Shown here piece by piece: positions 1-5,616 of a DNA stretch of 10,216 nucleotides. The number at the start of each line of letters is the position of its first letter. Position 1 is the stretch's first letter. The notes beneath the pieces were generated by a model. That model ran no database searches and was not told the origin of the DNA. It saw only the letters and a list, made by a program, of their open reading frames with translations. The position numbers and the translations under genes were made by a program. Origin of the DNA: Jatrophihabitans sp. (GTDB taxonomy: Bacteria; Actinomycetota; Actinomycetes; Mycobacteriales; Jatrophihabitantaceae). The stretch spans positions 1-10,216 of the forward strand of contig JAOPVG010000041.1 of assembly GCA_025966255.1 (NCBI GenBank). The letters are read 5' to 3'.

Positions 1-146
1 CGGTGCGGGTGAGCATCACGTGGTCGGGCCTGACCTCGCAGCCCAAGTGTGCGGGGACCCGTCAGCGGGTCGGCGCGGGCACGTACACGCTCTATGCGGT
101 GCTGTCCGGCAAGACCGGCAAGGCCGCGCAGTTCTCGATCAACTGA
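1..146 (+). CDS. C-terminal end of an uncharacterised protein (5' truncated by window edge)
   Basis: Reading from base 3, an open frame of 47 codons ends in TGA at 144-146. The visible residues begin V-R-V-S-I-T-W-S-G-L and end A-A-Q-F-S-I-N. The segment is rich in Gly, Thr and Ser with alternating hydrophobic residues, which suggests the last strands of a small beta-sandwich domain, possibly extracytoplasmic. No catalytic motif is visible. It converges on disA with only six bases between the two stop codons. In M. tuberculosis the gene in this position and orientation is Rv3587c, a conserved membrane protein of unknown function, so this may be its orthologue. That identification rests on gene order only, because too little protein is present for a family assignment. 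Confidence 0.6.
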   Translation, partial: VRVSITWSGLTSQPKCAGTRQRVGAGTYTLYAVLSGKTGKAAQFSIN

Positions 147-152
147 GTTCGA

Positions 153-1232
153 TCAGCTGAAGCGGTCGATGATCGACACCTCGGCCAGCCGCGAGATGCC
201 CTCGCGCACCGCCCGCGCCCGGTTCTCCCCGACGCCGTCGACGACCTGAAGGTCCTCCACGGACGCGGCGAGCAGCTTCTGCAGGCCGCCGAAATGATCC
301 ACGACGCGATCCAGGATCGTGGCCGGGATCCGGGGTACCCGAGCCAGCAGCCGGTAGCCCCGCGGGCTGACCGCGCCGTCCTGACCCTCGGGCGTGCTGG
401 GCAGCCCCATCGCTCGAGCCACCTGGGTCAGGTCGAGCAGGTCGACGGCGGAAAGGTCGGAAAGGTCGCCCAAGATGCTCTCGATGGTGCGGGCGCGGCG
501 GCCGGTAGGCACGTAGTCGCGGGCAATGAGTTCGCGATCGGCGTCGACGCCGGCGAGCAGCTCGTCGAGCTGCAGCGCGAGCAGCCGGCCGTCGGTGCCC
601 AGCTCGACGACCTGGCCGGTCACCTCGTCGGCGATGCGCCGCACCATTTCCAGACGCTGGGACACGATGGTGGCGTCGCGGACGGTGACGAGGTCCTCGA
701 TCTCGAGGGCCGACAGCGCGTGCGAGACCTCGTCGAGCCGGAACTTGTACCGCTCCAGGGTGGCGATGGCCTGGTTGGCGCGCGACAGCAGTTCGCCACT
801 GCTCTCCAGGACGTACCGGCGATCGCCGACGTACAAGCTGATGATCCGCATCGACTGCGAGACCGAGATGATCGGGAAGCCGGTCTGCAGGGCCACCCGC
901 TGCGCGGTGCGGTGCCGCGTCCCCGACTCCTCGGTGGGGATCGCCGGGTCGGGCATGAGGTGGGTGGCGGAGTAGACGATGCGCAGACCGTCGGTGGAGA
1001 GGACGACGGCGCCGTCCATCTTGCAGAGCTCGCGCAGCCGCGTGGACGAGAATTCGACGTCCAGCGGGAAGCCGCCGGTGCACATGCCCTCGACGACGCG
1101 GTCCCAGCCGATCACGATCAGCGCGCCGGTGTTGCCACGCAGGATCCGCTCGAGGCCGTCGCGCAGGGGTGTGCCCGGTGCCACGGTGGCGAGGACGCCG
1201 CGCAGCGTCTCGTCGCGGTCGGTGGTCGGCAC
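153..1232 (-). CDS. disA: DNA integrity scanning protein DisA, diadenylate cyclase
   Basis: DisA condenses two ATP into the second messenger c-di-AMP. As an octamer it also binds branched DNA, which inhibits the cyclase. The product is 359 residues, matching the family length of about 358. The N-terminal DAC domain (about 1-150) carries the D-G-A catalytic motif at 73-75 (K-M-D-G-A-V-V-L-S) and the R-H-R motif at 106-108 (S-G-T-R-H-R). A helical linker follows. A C-terminal helix-hairpin-helix DNA-binding segment lies at about 320-350 ([10 protein letters not shown]). The start is GTG at 1230-1232, with a strong Shine-Dalgarno GGGGAGGG five bases upstream. It follows radA with a 129-base gap that contains its own candidate -10, so it may be partly independent of radA. 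All key catalytic residues are present. A longer open frame on the same strand in another register is not real. Confidence 0.97.
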   Translation of the reverse strand: MPTTDRDETLRGVLATVAPGTPLRDGLERILRGNTGALIVIGWDRVVEGMCTGGFPLDVEFSSTRLRELCKMDGAVVLSTDGLRIVYSATHLMPDPAIPTEESGTRHRTAQRVALQTGFPIISVSQSMRIISLYVGDRRYVLESSGELLSRANQAIATLERYKFRLDEVSHALSALEIEDLVTVRDATIVSQRLEMVRRIADEVTGQVVELGTDGRLLALQLDELLAGVDADRELIARDYVPTGRRARTIESILGDLSDLSAVDLLDLTQVARAMGLPSTPEGQDGAVSPRGYRLLARVPRIPATILDRVVDHFGGLQKLLAASVEDLQVVDGVGENRARAVREGISRLAEVSIIDRFS

Positions 1233-1305
1233 GTCGGCCCTCCCCGGATGGGTGTCCGATCAGGTCGGACGGGCGCGCCAATGCGGCCCGCCCGCGCTTA
1301 GTGTA
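1233..1305 (-). promoter_or_regulatory. Candidate disA promoter and structured 5' leader
   Basis: On the minus strand TACACT (1305 down to 1300) fits the actinobacterial -10 TANNNT and would start RNA near 1293, leaving a leader of about 61 bases. No good -35 is seen. The leader can form two tandem six-pair hairpins: CGGGCG (1270-1275) with CGCCCG (1289-1294), and GTCCGA (1254-1259) with TCGGAC (1265-1270). The two share base 1270. The Shine-Dalgarno GGGGAGGG (1238-1245) lies just downstream and stays unpaired in this fold. Promoter and fold are inferred from sequence alone. Confidence 0.4.
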
Positions 1306-1310
1306 GGGAA

Positions 1311-1355
1311 GGGCACCTAGGGAGTGCCCAGGATTTGTCTGGTTGGGACCTGGGC
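1311..1355 (-). terminator. Overlapping inverted repeats in the radA-disA gap, possible terminator or attenuator
   Basis: Two stems share the bases 1326-1329. One pairs GCCCAGG (1326-1332) with CCTGGGC (1349-1355) across a 16-base loop. The other pairs GGGCAC (1311-1316) with GTGCCC (1324-1329) across 7 bases. Only one can form at a time. They lie directly after the radA stop and before the candidate disA -10. No convincing U-tract follows, so intrinsic termination is uncertain. Confidence 0.3.
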
Positions 1356-1361
1356 GTTACC

Positions 1362-2813
1362 TCAGCCGGGCTCGTTCGGCACCGGGCGCAGGGTGACCTG
1401 ATGGCGTTTCGACTGCGCCGCCGGCTCGCGCGGTGACTGCAGCGCGATGAGCGCCTCGACGAGCGAGGAGACCTCGACGAGGCGGGTCGCGGCGACGCGT
1501 CCGGTCAACCGGGGCCGGGTGCCGACGGGCACGAGCAGGCGCCGGTAGCCCAGCCGGACCGCCTCCGCGGCCCGCTCGGACATCATCGGGACCGGCCGCA
1601 CATCGCCGGACAGGGTGACCTCGCCGAGCGCGAGCATGTCCAACGGGACGACCTGCCCCTTGGCCGCGGAGATGAGGGCGAGGCACACCGCGAAGTCCGT
1701 GCCGGGATCGGACACCCGCATTCCGGCTGCGGTGGCCATGAAGACGTCTTTGTCGAACAGCCGAAGCCCGGCGGCCCGTTCGCTGACCGCGATCAGCATC
1801 GCGGCGCGGGCCGAATCGAGCCCCGAGACCCCGCGCCGTGGGTTCGGGTTCGTGGTCGGGGCGACGAGCGCCTGGATCTCGGCGGTCAGCGCCCGATGGC
1901 CCTCGATGGTCACCGTGGCGCAGGTGCCGGGCACCGGAGAATCGCGCTGTTCACGGAACAGGCTGCTCGGGTCGAGCACCTCACGCAGGCCGGTGTCGGT
2001 CTGCTCGAACGCCGCGACCTCGAGCGAGCCGAAGCGGTTCTTGACCGTGCGCAGGAGGCGCAGCGACGTGTGCCTGTCGCCGTCGAGGCTCAGCGTGGTG
2101 TCGACGATGTGCTCGAGCGCACGCGGGCCGGCGACGTTGGAATCCTTCGTCACCTGGCCGACGAGGATCATCGGCAACCCGCGGGACTTGGCCACGCGGC
2201 TGAGCACCTGAGCGACCTCCATGACCTGCGTGACCCCGCCGGCGCGACCCTCGACGTCGGCCGAGGCGATGGTCTGGACGGAATCGATGATCACGAGCGC
2301 GAGGTCGGAGCCGCGGGCATCGATGTGGCCGATGACGGTGGCGAGATCGGTGTCGTCGGCGAGCAGCAGGTACGGGCTCCCCGCGCCGACGCGCTGCGCT
2401 CGTACCGCGATCTGCTCCACCGATTCCTCGCCGGAGATGTAGAGGACGGGCTGCTTCTGCTGCCGCGCGATCGATTCGGCCACCGCGAGAAGCAGGGTGC
2501 TCTTGCCCGAGCCCGGCGGCCCGCTGCACAGACACACCTGCCCGGCCACGAGACCGCCACCGATCACGCGGTCGAACTCACCGATGCCCGTGCCGAGCCG
2601 AGGCGCCGGAGCGCCGGTGACCACCTCGGAGACCGGTCGGGCCGCCCGCGCCGGCGTGCTGCCCTGGGCGTTGGCCCGAAGTCCGGTGGTACGTGGTGCC
2701 GCGACCTCTTCGACGACGGTCGAATATTCGCCGCACTTGGGGCAGCGGCCGTACCACTTGCCCGTGACCGAGGCGCAGGCCGAACACCGGAACGACGTGG
2801 AAGCCTTCGCCAC
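1362..2813 (-). CDS. radA: DNA repair/recombination ATPase RadA (Sms)
   Basis: RadA is a RecA-like ATPase that drives branch migration during recombinational repair. From the chosen start it has 483 residues, close to the family's 450-480. A four-cysteine zinc finger is at C10, C13, C24 and C27. The RecA-type core has Walker A G-P-P-G-S-G-K-S-T at 98-106, Walker B V-I-I-D-S at 174-178 and the RadA signature K-N-R-F-G at 258-262. A Lon-like C-terminal domain covers about 300-455. A basic tail of about 25 residues follows. The start is GTG at 2811-2813 (then A-K-A-S-T), because RadA proteins begin a few residues before the zinc finger and a GAGAGG sequence lies ten bases upstream. An in-frame ATG at 2880-2882 would add 23 atypical residues. 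It lies between lpqE and disA on the same strand, as in mycobacteria. The first loop residues of Walker A (G-P-P) differ from the commoner G-D-P or G-E-P. Confidence 0.96.
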   Translation of the reverse strand: MAKASTSFRCSACASVTGKWYGRCPKCGEYSTVVEEVAAPRTTGLRANAQGSTPARAARPVSEVVTGAPAPRLGTGIGEFDRVIGGGLVAGQVCLCSGPPGSGKSTLLLAVAESIARQQKQPVLYISGEESVEQIAVRAQRVGAGSPYLLLADDTDLATVIGHIDARGSDLALVIIDSVQTIASADVEGRAGGVTQVMEVAQVLSRVAKSRGLPMILVGQVTKDSNVAGPRALEHIVDTTLSLDGDRHTSLRLLRTVKNRFGSLEVAAFEQTDTGLREVLDPSSLFREQRDSPVPGTCATVTIEGHRALTAEIQALVAPTTNPNPRRGVSGLDSARAAMLIAVSERAAGLRLFDKDVFMATAAGMRVSDPGTDFAVCLALISAAKGQVVPLDMLALGEVTLSGDVRPVPMMSERAAEAVRLGYRRLLVPVGTRPRLTGRVAATRLVEVSSLVEALIALQSPREPAAQSKRHQVTLRPVPNEPG

Positions 2814-2901
2814 AGTCAGCCAGCCTCTCGACGAAGCGGCGCCAGCGGTACGGAGCAGTTCACCGGGCGACCGTAGCGCCACGGACCGACAGAACGGCGG
2901 A

Positions 2902-3612
2902 TCAGCCGACGACGGTTGACGACGATGGTGGGGGGACCACCTCGGTGCCGGGCGAGCTCGACACCTGTACCGGCACCTCGACCGTGAGGGTGCCGGCCCG
3001 TGCGAACGTGAACGTCATCGTGATGGTGGTGGCCGGGTAGATCCGCGTCTTGAACTTCCGGATCAGCAGTTCGCCCTTGCCCTCGGGCACGCCGTAGGAC
3101 ACCCGAGTGCCCGGGGGGAGCGCCACCGACTGGCTGCCCTTGGGCTGGGCCGCCGACGATGCGGACGACCCGGTCGATGGCGACGCGGACGCCGAAGCCG
3201 ATGTTGACGCGGAAGCCGATGCCTTGGCTGCGGCCTGATCGGCGACCTGGACCGCGAAGGCGTCGGCCGCACTGGCATAGCTGGCCCAGTCGGCGATGGA
3301 CGGGCTCGCGATGGAGGTCAAGGTGTCCGCGCTGGTGCCGTCGTTGACGACGACGACCCGCAGCGCTGCGTCGCTGCCCGGCGGGTAATAGGGCCCATCG
3401 GCCGGCGGCTGGATGGCCAGGGCCCGCAACTTGATGTTGCCGATCTCAGCGTTGACGCCGTCGATCGAGGCCTGCTCTTCCGCGGTCTGCGCGAGCTGTC
3501 CGGCGGCACAGGCGGAGGTCAGCAGTGCGATCGCGACGGCGACACCCAGGCCGCGCACGCCCCGCTTGCCGCCGACACGACGGCGCCGCCCGGCGACCGG
3601 CTCTGCATTCAC
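2902..3612 (-). CDS. lpqE: LpqE-like surface lipoprotein with Ala/Ser-rich insert
   Basis: This is a predicted exported lipoprotein of unknown molecular function. It has a basic start (R-R-R-R-V-G-G-K-R), a hydrophobic segment at about 21-34 and the lipobox T-S-A-C with the lipid-modified cysteine at 35; Thr rather than the usual Leu sits at -3. Just after the cysteine, C-A-A-G-Q-L-A-Q-T resembles C-G-A-G-Q-I-S-Q-T of M. tuberculosis LpqE, and the C-terminal F-T-F-A-R-A-G-T-L-T-V-E-V-P-V matches that protein's final strands. At 236 residues it is longer than LpqE (about 180), mainly from a low-complexity Ala/Ser/Gln region at about 125-162. The body is probably a beta-sandwich. The start is GTG at 3610-3612, with GAGGAG five bases upstream. 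Gene order (divergent from carD, upstream of radA) supports orthology. The name follows homology and synteny; function is not inferred. Confidence 0.88.
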   Translation of the reverse strand: MNAEPVAGRRRRVGGKRGVRGLGVAVAIALLTSACAAGQLAQTAEEQASIDGVNAEIGNIKLRALAIQPPADGPYYPPGSDAALRVVVVNDGTSADTLTSIASPSIADWASYASAADAFAVQVADQAAAKASASASTSASASASPSTGSSASSAAQPKGSQSVALPPGTRVSYGVPEGKGELLIRKFKTRIYPATTITMTFTFARAGTLTVEVPVQVSSSPGTEVVPPPSSSTVVG

Positions 3613-3663
3613 GTCGACTCCTCGAAAGGGATCTGTTCAGGCTGTTCCCGCACCCAGGGCGAT

Positions 3664-3700
3664 GGCTGTCGACCAGACGTCCGACCATCGCTCGACAGCC
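3664..3700. promoter_or_regulatory. Nine-base inverted repeat upstream of lpqE, candidate operator
   Basis: GGCTGTCGA (3664-3672) and TCGACAGCC (3692-3700) are perfect reverse complements separated by 19 bases, within the 254-base lpqE-carD divergent gap. A second pair, CGATGG (3660-3665) and CCATCG (3685-3690), interleaves with it. On the minus strand the right arm overlaps TAGGCT (3702 down to 3697), a possible -10 for lpqE that would give a leader of about 78 bases. A protein-binding site or an RNA hairpin in the leader are both possible. I recognise no known regulator motif. The rest of the gap (about 3701-3830) shows no coding sequence. Confidence 0.35.
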
Positions 3701-3834
3701 TAGCGAGCGCCTCGACGGGCCCTCGCTCCGGCGTCCGACCCGGGTGGTTTTGCCGCCGGATCGATGGGCCTTTTAGCCTCTTTCGCGCAGTTGGCAAATC
3801 GAATCGCCGTCCGGTGGATCAATGTGCTGCGTGT

Positions 3835-3866
3835 TACCCTGGGAATAGCGAAAGGGGCTTCAACAC
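3835..3866 (+). promoter_or_regulatory. Candidate carD promoter -10 and ribosome binding site
   Basis: TACCCT at 3835-3840 fits TANNNT. Counting its last T as -7 puts transcription start at A3847, giving a 20-base leader. That leader contains AAAGGGG (3851-3857), a good Shine-Dalgarno nine bases before the ATG. No clear -35 element lies at the expected distance. The spacing is self-consistent, but the start site is inferred. Confidence 0.5.
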
Positions 3867-4358
3867 ATGACTTTCAAGGTCGGCGAGACCGTCGTTTATC
3901 CGCACCACGGCGCCGCTCTGATCGAGGCGATCGAAGAGCGACTTCTTAAGGGAGTCAAGAAGACGTACCTGCGTTTGAAGGTAGCGCAGGGTGATCTCAC
4001 GGTGCTGGTGCCGGCCGAGAACGCCGAGGTTGTCGGCGTCCGCGACGTCGTCGGTCAGGAAGGTCTGGACAAGGTGTTCGAGGTTCTTCGGGCCCCGCAC
4101 ACCGAGGAGCCGACCAACTGGTCGCGCCGCTACAAGGCCAACGGTGAGAAGCTCGCCTCCGGTGACGTGAACAAGGTGGCCGAGGTCGTTCGCGACCTCT
4201 GGCGCCGCGACCGTGACCGGGGCCTGTCGGCCGGCGAGAAGCGCATGCTGGCCAAGGCGCGGCAGATCCTCATCAGCGAGCTCGCGCTCGCCGAAGGCAC
4301 CAACGAGGACAAGGCCGAGGTCGTCCTCGACGAGGTTCTCGGCGAGGCCGTGGCCTGA
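3867..4358 (+). CDS. carD: RNA polymerase-binding transcription factor CarD
   Basis: CarD binds the RNA polymerase beta subunit and the upstream edge of the transcription bubble. It stabilises open complexes at many promoters, including those for rRNA. The product is 163 residues against 162 in M. tuberculosis and collinear with it. The N-terminal Tudor-like RNAP-interaction domain (about 1-53) opens with [12 protein letters not shown]. The C-terminal helical DNA-binding domain includes [13 protein letters not shown] with the wedge tryptophan W85 and basic K90, followed by D-L-W-R-R-D and [11 protein letters not shown]25, one RNAP-contact arginine known from M. tuberculosis, is kept. Position 47, the other contact arginine (D-L-T-V-R-V-P in M. 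tuberculosis), is leucine here (D-L-T-V-L-V-P). The ATG has a good Shine-Dalgarno. It heads the ispD-ispF group, 27 bases before ispD. Identification is secure. Confidence 0.98.
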   Translation: MTFKVGETVVYPHHGAALIEAIEERLLKGVKKTYLRLKVAQGDLTVLVPAENAEVVGVRDVVGQEGLDKVFEVLRAPHTEEPTNWSRRYKANGEKLASGDVNKVAEVVRDLWRRDRDRGLSAGEKRMLAKARQILISELALAEGTNEDKAEVVLDEVLGEAVA

Positions 4359-4384
4359 GCCACGTCAGTCAATAGTTCCGCAGC

Positions 4385-4421
4385 AATGGCGGCGAACGGT
4401 CCTGGGACCGTCGCCGCCATT
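4385..4421 (+). promoter_or_regulatory. Long hairpin spanning the ispD start codon
   Basis: Bases 4385-4402 pair with 4405-4421 with a single bulged A at 4396. The outer arm AATGGCGGCGA pairs with TCGCCGCCATT and the inner arm CGGTCC with GGACCG. Opening the innermost pair for steric reasons leaves about 16 pairs and a four-base loop. The ispD ATG (4386-4388) lies inside the stem. TTCTTG follows, which is only a weak U-run. It could be a carD terminator/attenuator or an mRNA structure masking ispD initiation. The base pairing is seen directly; the role is inferred. Confidence 0.6.
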
Positions 4422-5072
4422 CTTGTCGCCGCGGGGTCGGGCGAGCGCCTGGGCGCGGGCGGGCCGAAGGCGTTCTGCGTGGTTCGCGGCCGCACGCTGC
4501 TCGAGCACGCGGCGTCCCGTTTCGCCGGCCACCCGGCGGTGAGTTCCGTGGTCGTCGTCGCGCCGGCCTCGCACCTCGACGAGGCGGCGGCTCTGACGCG
4601 TTCGGCGGGCGCGACGGTCGTGGCCGGCGGCGCTACCCGGCAGGCGTCGGTGTGGGCCGGGCTGGCGGCTGTGGGTGACGACGTCGACCTTGTGCTCGTC
4701 CACGATGTCGCCCGGCCGTTCGTCCCGGCTGCAGTGATCGCTGGCGTGGTCGCGGCGCTCGAACTCGGGGCCGAAGCGGCGGTGCCCGTTGTCCCGATTC
4801 ATGACACCGTGCGCCGCGTCGACTCCGACGGCGCCTTCGCCGAGGTGCTCGACCGGTCGTCGCTCCTGGGAATGCAGACGCCGCAGGGCTTCGTCCGGAC
4901 AGTTCTGGTACGGGCGCACGAGTTGGGACGCGAGCTCGACCTCACCGACGATGCCGCCCTGGTCGAGGCGATCGGGGTACGGGTCCACGCGGTGCCCGGA
5001 TCCGACCAATCGTTCAAGATCACCCGCCCCTGGGACCTCGCCGTCGCCGAGGCGGTGGCCGACCTTGACTGA
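4386..5072 (+). CDS. ispD: 2-C-methyl-D-erythritol 4-phosphate cytidylyltransferase IspD
   Basis: IspD transfers CMP from CTP to methylerythritol 4-phosphate, the third step of the MEP isoprenoid pathway, in the cytosol. The 228-residue product has the usual length. The CTP-binding loop [16 protein letters not shown] at about 15-30 includes the catalytic R21 and K28. Further signatures are V-H-D-V-A-R-P-F-V at 105-113, T-P-Q-G-F at 165-169 and a late lysine K211 in F-K-I-T-R-P. The frame is the same as carD's, and between the carD stop and this ATG there is no other ATG, GTG or TTG, so the start is effectively forced. No Shine-Dalgarno is visible before it, and the ATG sits within a strong inverted repeat. 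Translation may therefore depend on re-initiation after carD or on structural opening. It overlaps ispF by eight bases, which suggests coupling. Confidence 0.97.
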   Translation: MAANGPGTVAAILVAAGSGERLGAGGPKAFCVVRGRTLLEHAASRFAGHPAVSSVVVVAPASHLDEAAALTRSAGATVVAGGATRQASVWAGLAAVGDDVDLVLVHDVARPFVPAAVIAGVVAALELGAEAAVPVVPIHDTVRRVDSDGAFAEVLDRSSLLGMQTPQGFVRTVLVRAHELGRELDLTDDAALVEAIGVRVHAVPGSDQSFKITRPWDLAVAEAVADLD

Positions 5073-5535
5073 GATCCGGACCGGCATCGGCGTGGACGTC
5101 CACCCGATCGAAGCCGGGCGGGATTGCTGGCTGGCCGGGCTGCTGTGGCCGGGCGTGGATGGCTGCGCCGGCCACTCCGACGGCGACGTCGTGGCCCACG
5201 CCGCAGGTAACGCGGTGCTGTCCGCGGCCGGGCTGGGTGACCTCGGTGCTGTGTTCGGGACGTCCGATCCGCGGTGGGCCGACGCCTCCGGGGCGGAGCT
5301 GCTCGGTGAGGTCGTCCGACGGGTGACCGCGGCCGGCTGGACAATCGGCAACGTTGCGGTGCAGGTGATCTGCAACGAGCCGAAGATCGGACCGCGCCGC
5401 GCCGAGGCCGAGGCGGCACTGAGCACGGCGGTCGGTGCGCCGATCTCCGTGGCCGCCGCGACGACCGACGGGCTGGGCCTCACCGGCCGCGGCGAGGGCC
5501 GCGCCGCCGTGGCCACGGCCCTCCTGACCCGCTGA
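5065..5535 (+). CDS. ispF: 2-C-methyl-D-erythritol 2,4-cyclodiphosphate synthase IspF
   Basis: IspF cyclises CDP-methylerythritol 2-phosphate to methylerythritol 2,4-cyclodiphosphate with release of CMP. It is a homotrimeric metalloenzyme of the MEP pathway. The start is TTG at 5065-5067, which overlaps the end of ispD and gives 156 residues, the family norm. The open frame extends far upstream, but that part is only ispD in another register. The metal ligands are visible: D11 and H13 in G-V-D-V-H-P-I, and H45. G-H-S-D-G-D at 36-41, G-L-G-D at 56-59 and [13 protein letters not shown] at 133-145 are also present. The usual aspartate in H-A-x-x-D-A is asparagine here (N49). The adjacent ispD supplies the pathway two steps earlier; ispE is not in this window. 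A weak GAGGCGG lies about ten bases before the TTG. Confidence 0.96.
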   Translation: MTEIRTGIGVDVHPIEAGRDCWLAGLLWPGVDGCAGHSDGDVVAHAAGNAVLSAAGLGDLGAVFGTSDPRWADASGAELLGEVVRRVTAAGWTIGNVAVQVICNEPKIGPRRAEAEAALSTAVGAPISVAAATTDGLGLTGRGEGRAAVATALLTR

Positions 5536-5562
5536 CCGCTGATCCCGCTGACCGTCCCGAGT

Positions 5563-5604
5563 TGTCCGCCCCTCATCGCGCTCGGACGGACCGACAGGCG
5601 GACA
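5563..5604. terminator. Inverted repeat between convergent ispF and PLP-enzyme genes, possible bidirectional terminator
   Basis: TGTCCGCC (5563-5570) and GGCGGACA (5597-5604) are perfect complements across a 26-base loop. They sit in the 81-base gap between two converging stop codons, where a shared terminator would be expected. The loop is long and no U-tract is present, so the call is tentative. Confidence 0.3.
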
Positions 5605-5616
5605 GGTCGGGGGGCG

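Noticed and set aside
139..1281. A second long minus-strand frame in another register over disA
   Set aside because: Its Arg-rich translation has no motifs, whereas the disA frame has D-G-A, R-H-R and helix-hairpin-helix motifs.
1233..1361. c-di-AMP (ydaO-type) riboswitch ahead of disA
   Set aside because: The candidate leader is about 61 bases, too short for the ydaO architecture, and the conserved core is not visible.
2814..2882. Upstream extension of radA to an ATG at 2882
   Set aside because: It would add 23 residues unlike any RadA N-terminus. GTG at 2813 gives the usual start just before the zinc finger and has a ribosome site.
3835..3847. Copper-responsive (RicR/CsoR-type) palindrome at TACCCTGGGAATA
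   Set aside because: Only the CCC-T-GGG core is symmetric. It lacks the full TACCC-GGGTA form and is better explained as the carD -10.
4365..5576. A 403-codon minus-strand frame opposite ispD and ispF
   Set aside because: It is antisense to two enzymes with full catalytic motifs, and its translation is Ser/Arg/Pro-rich and featureless.
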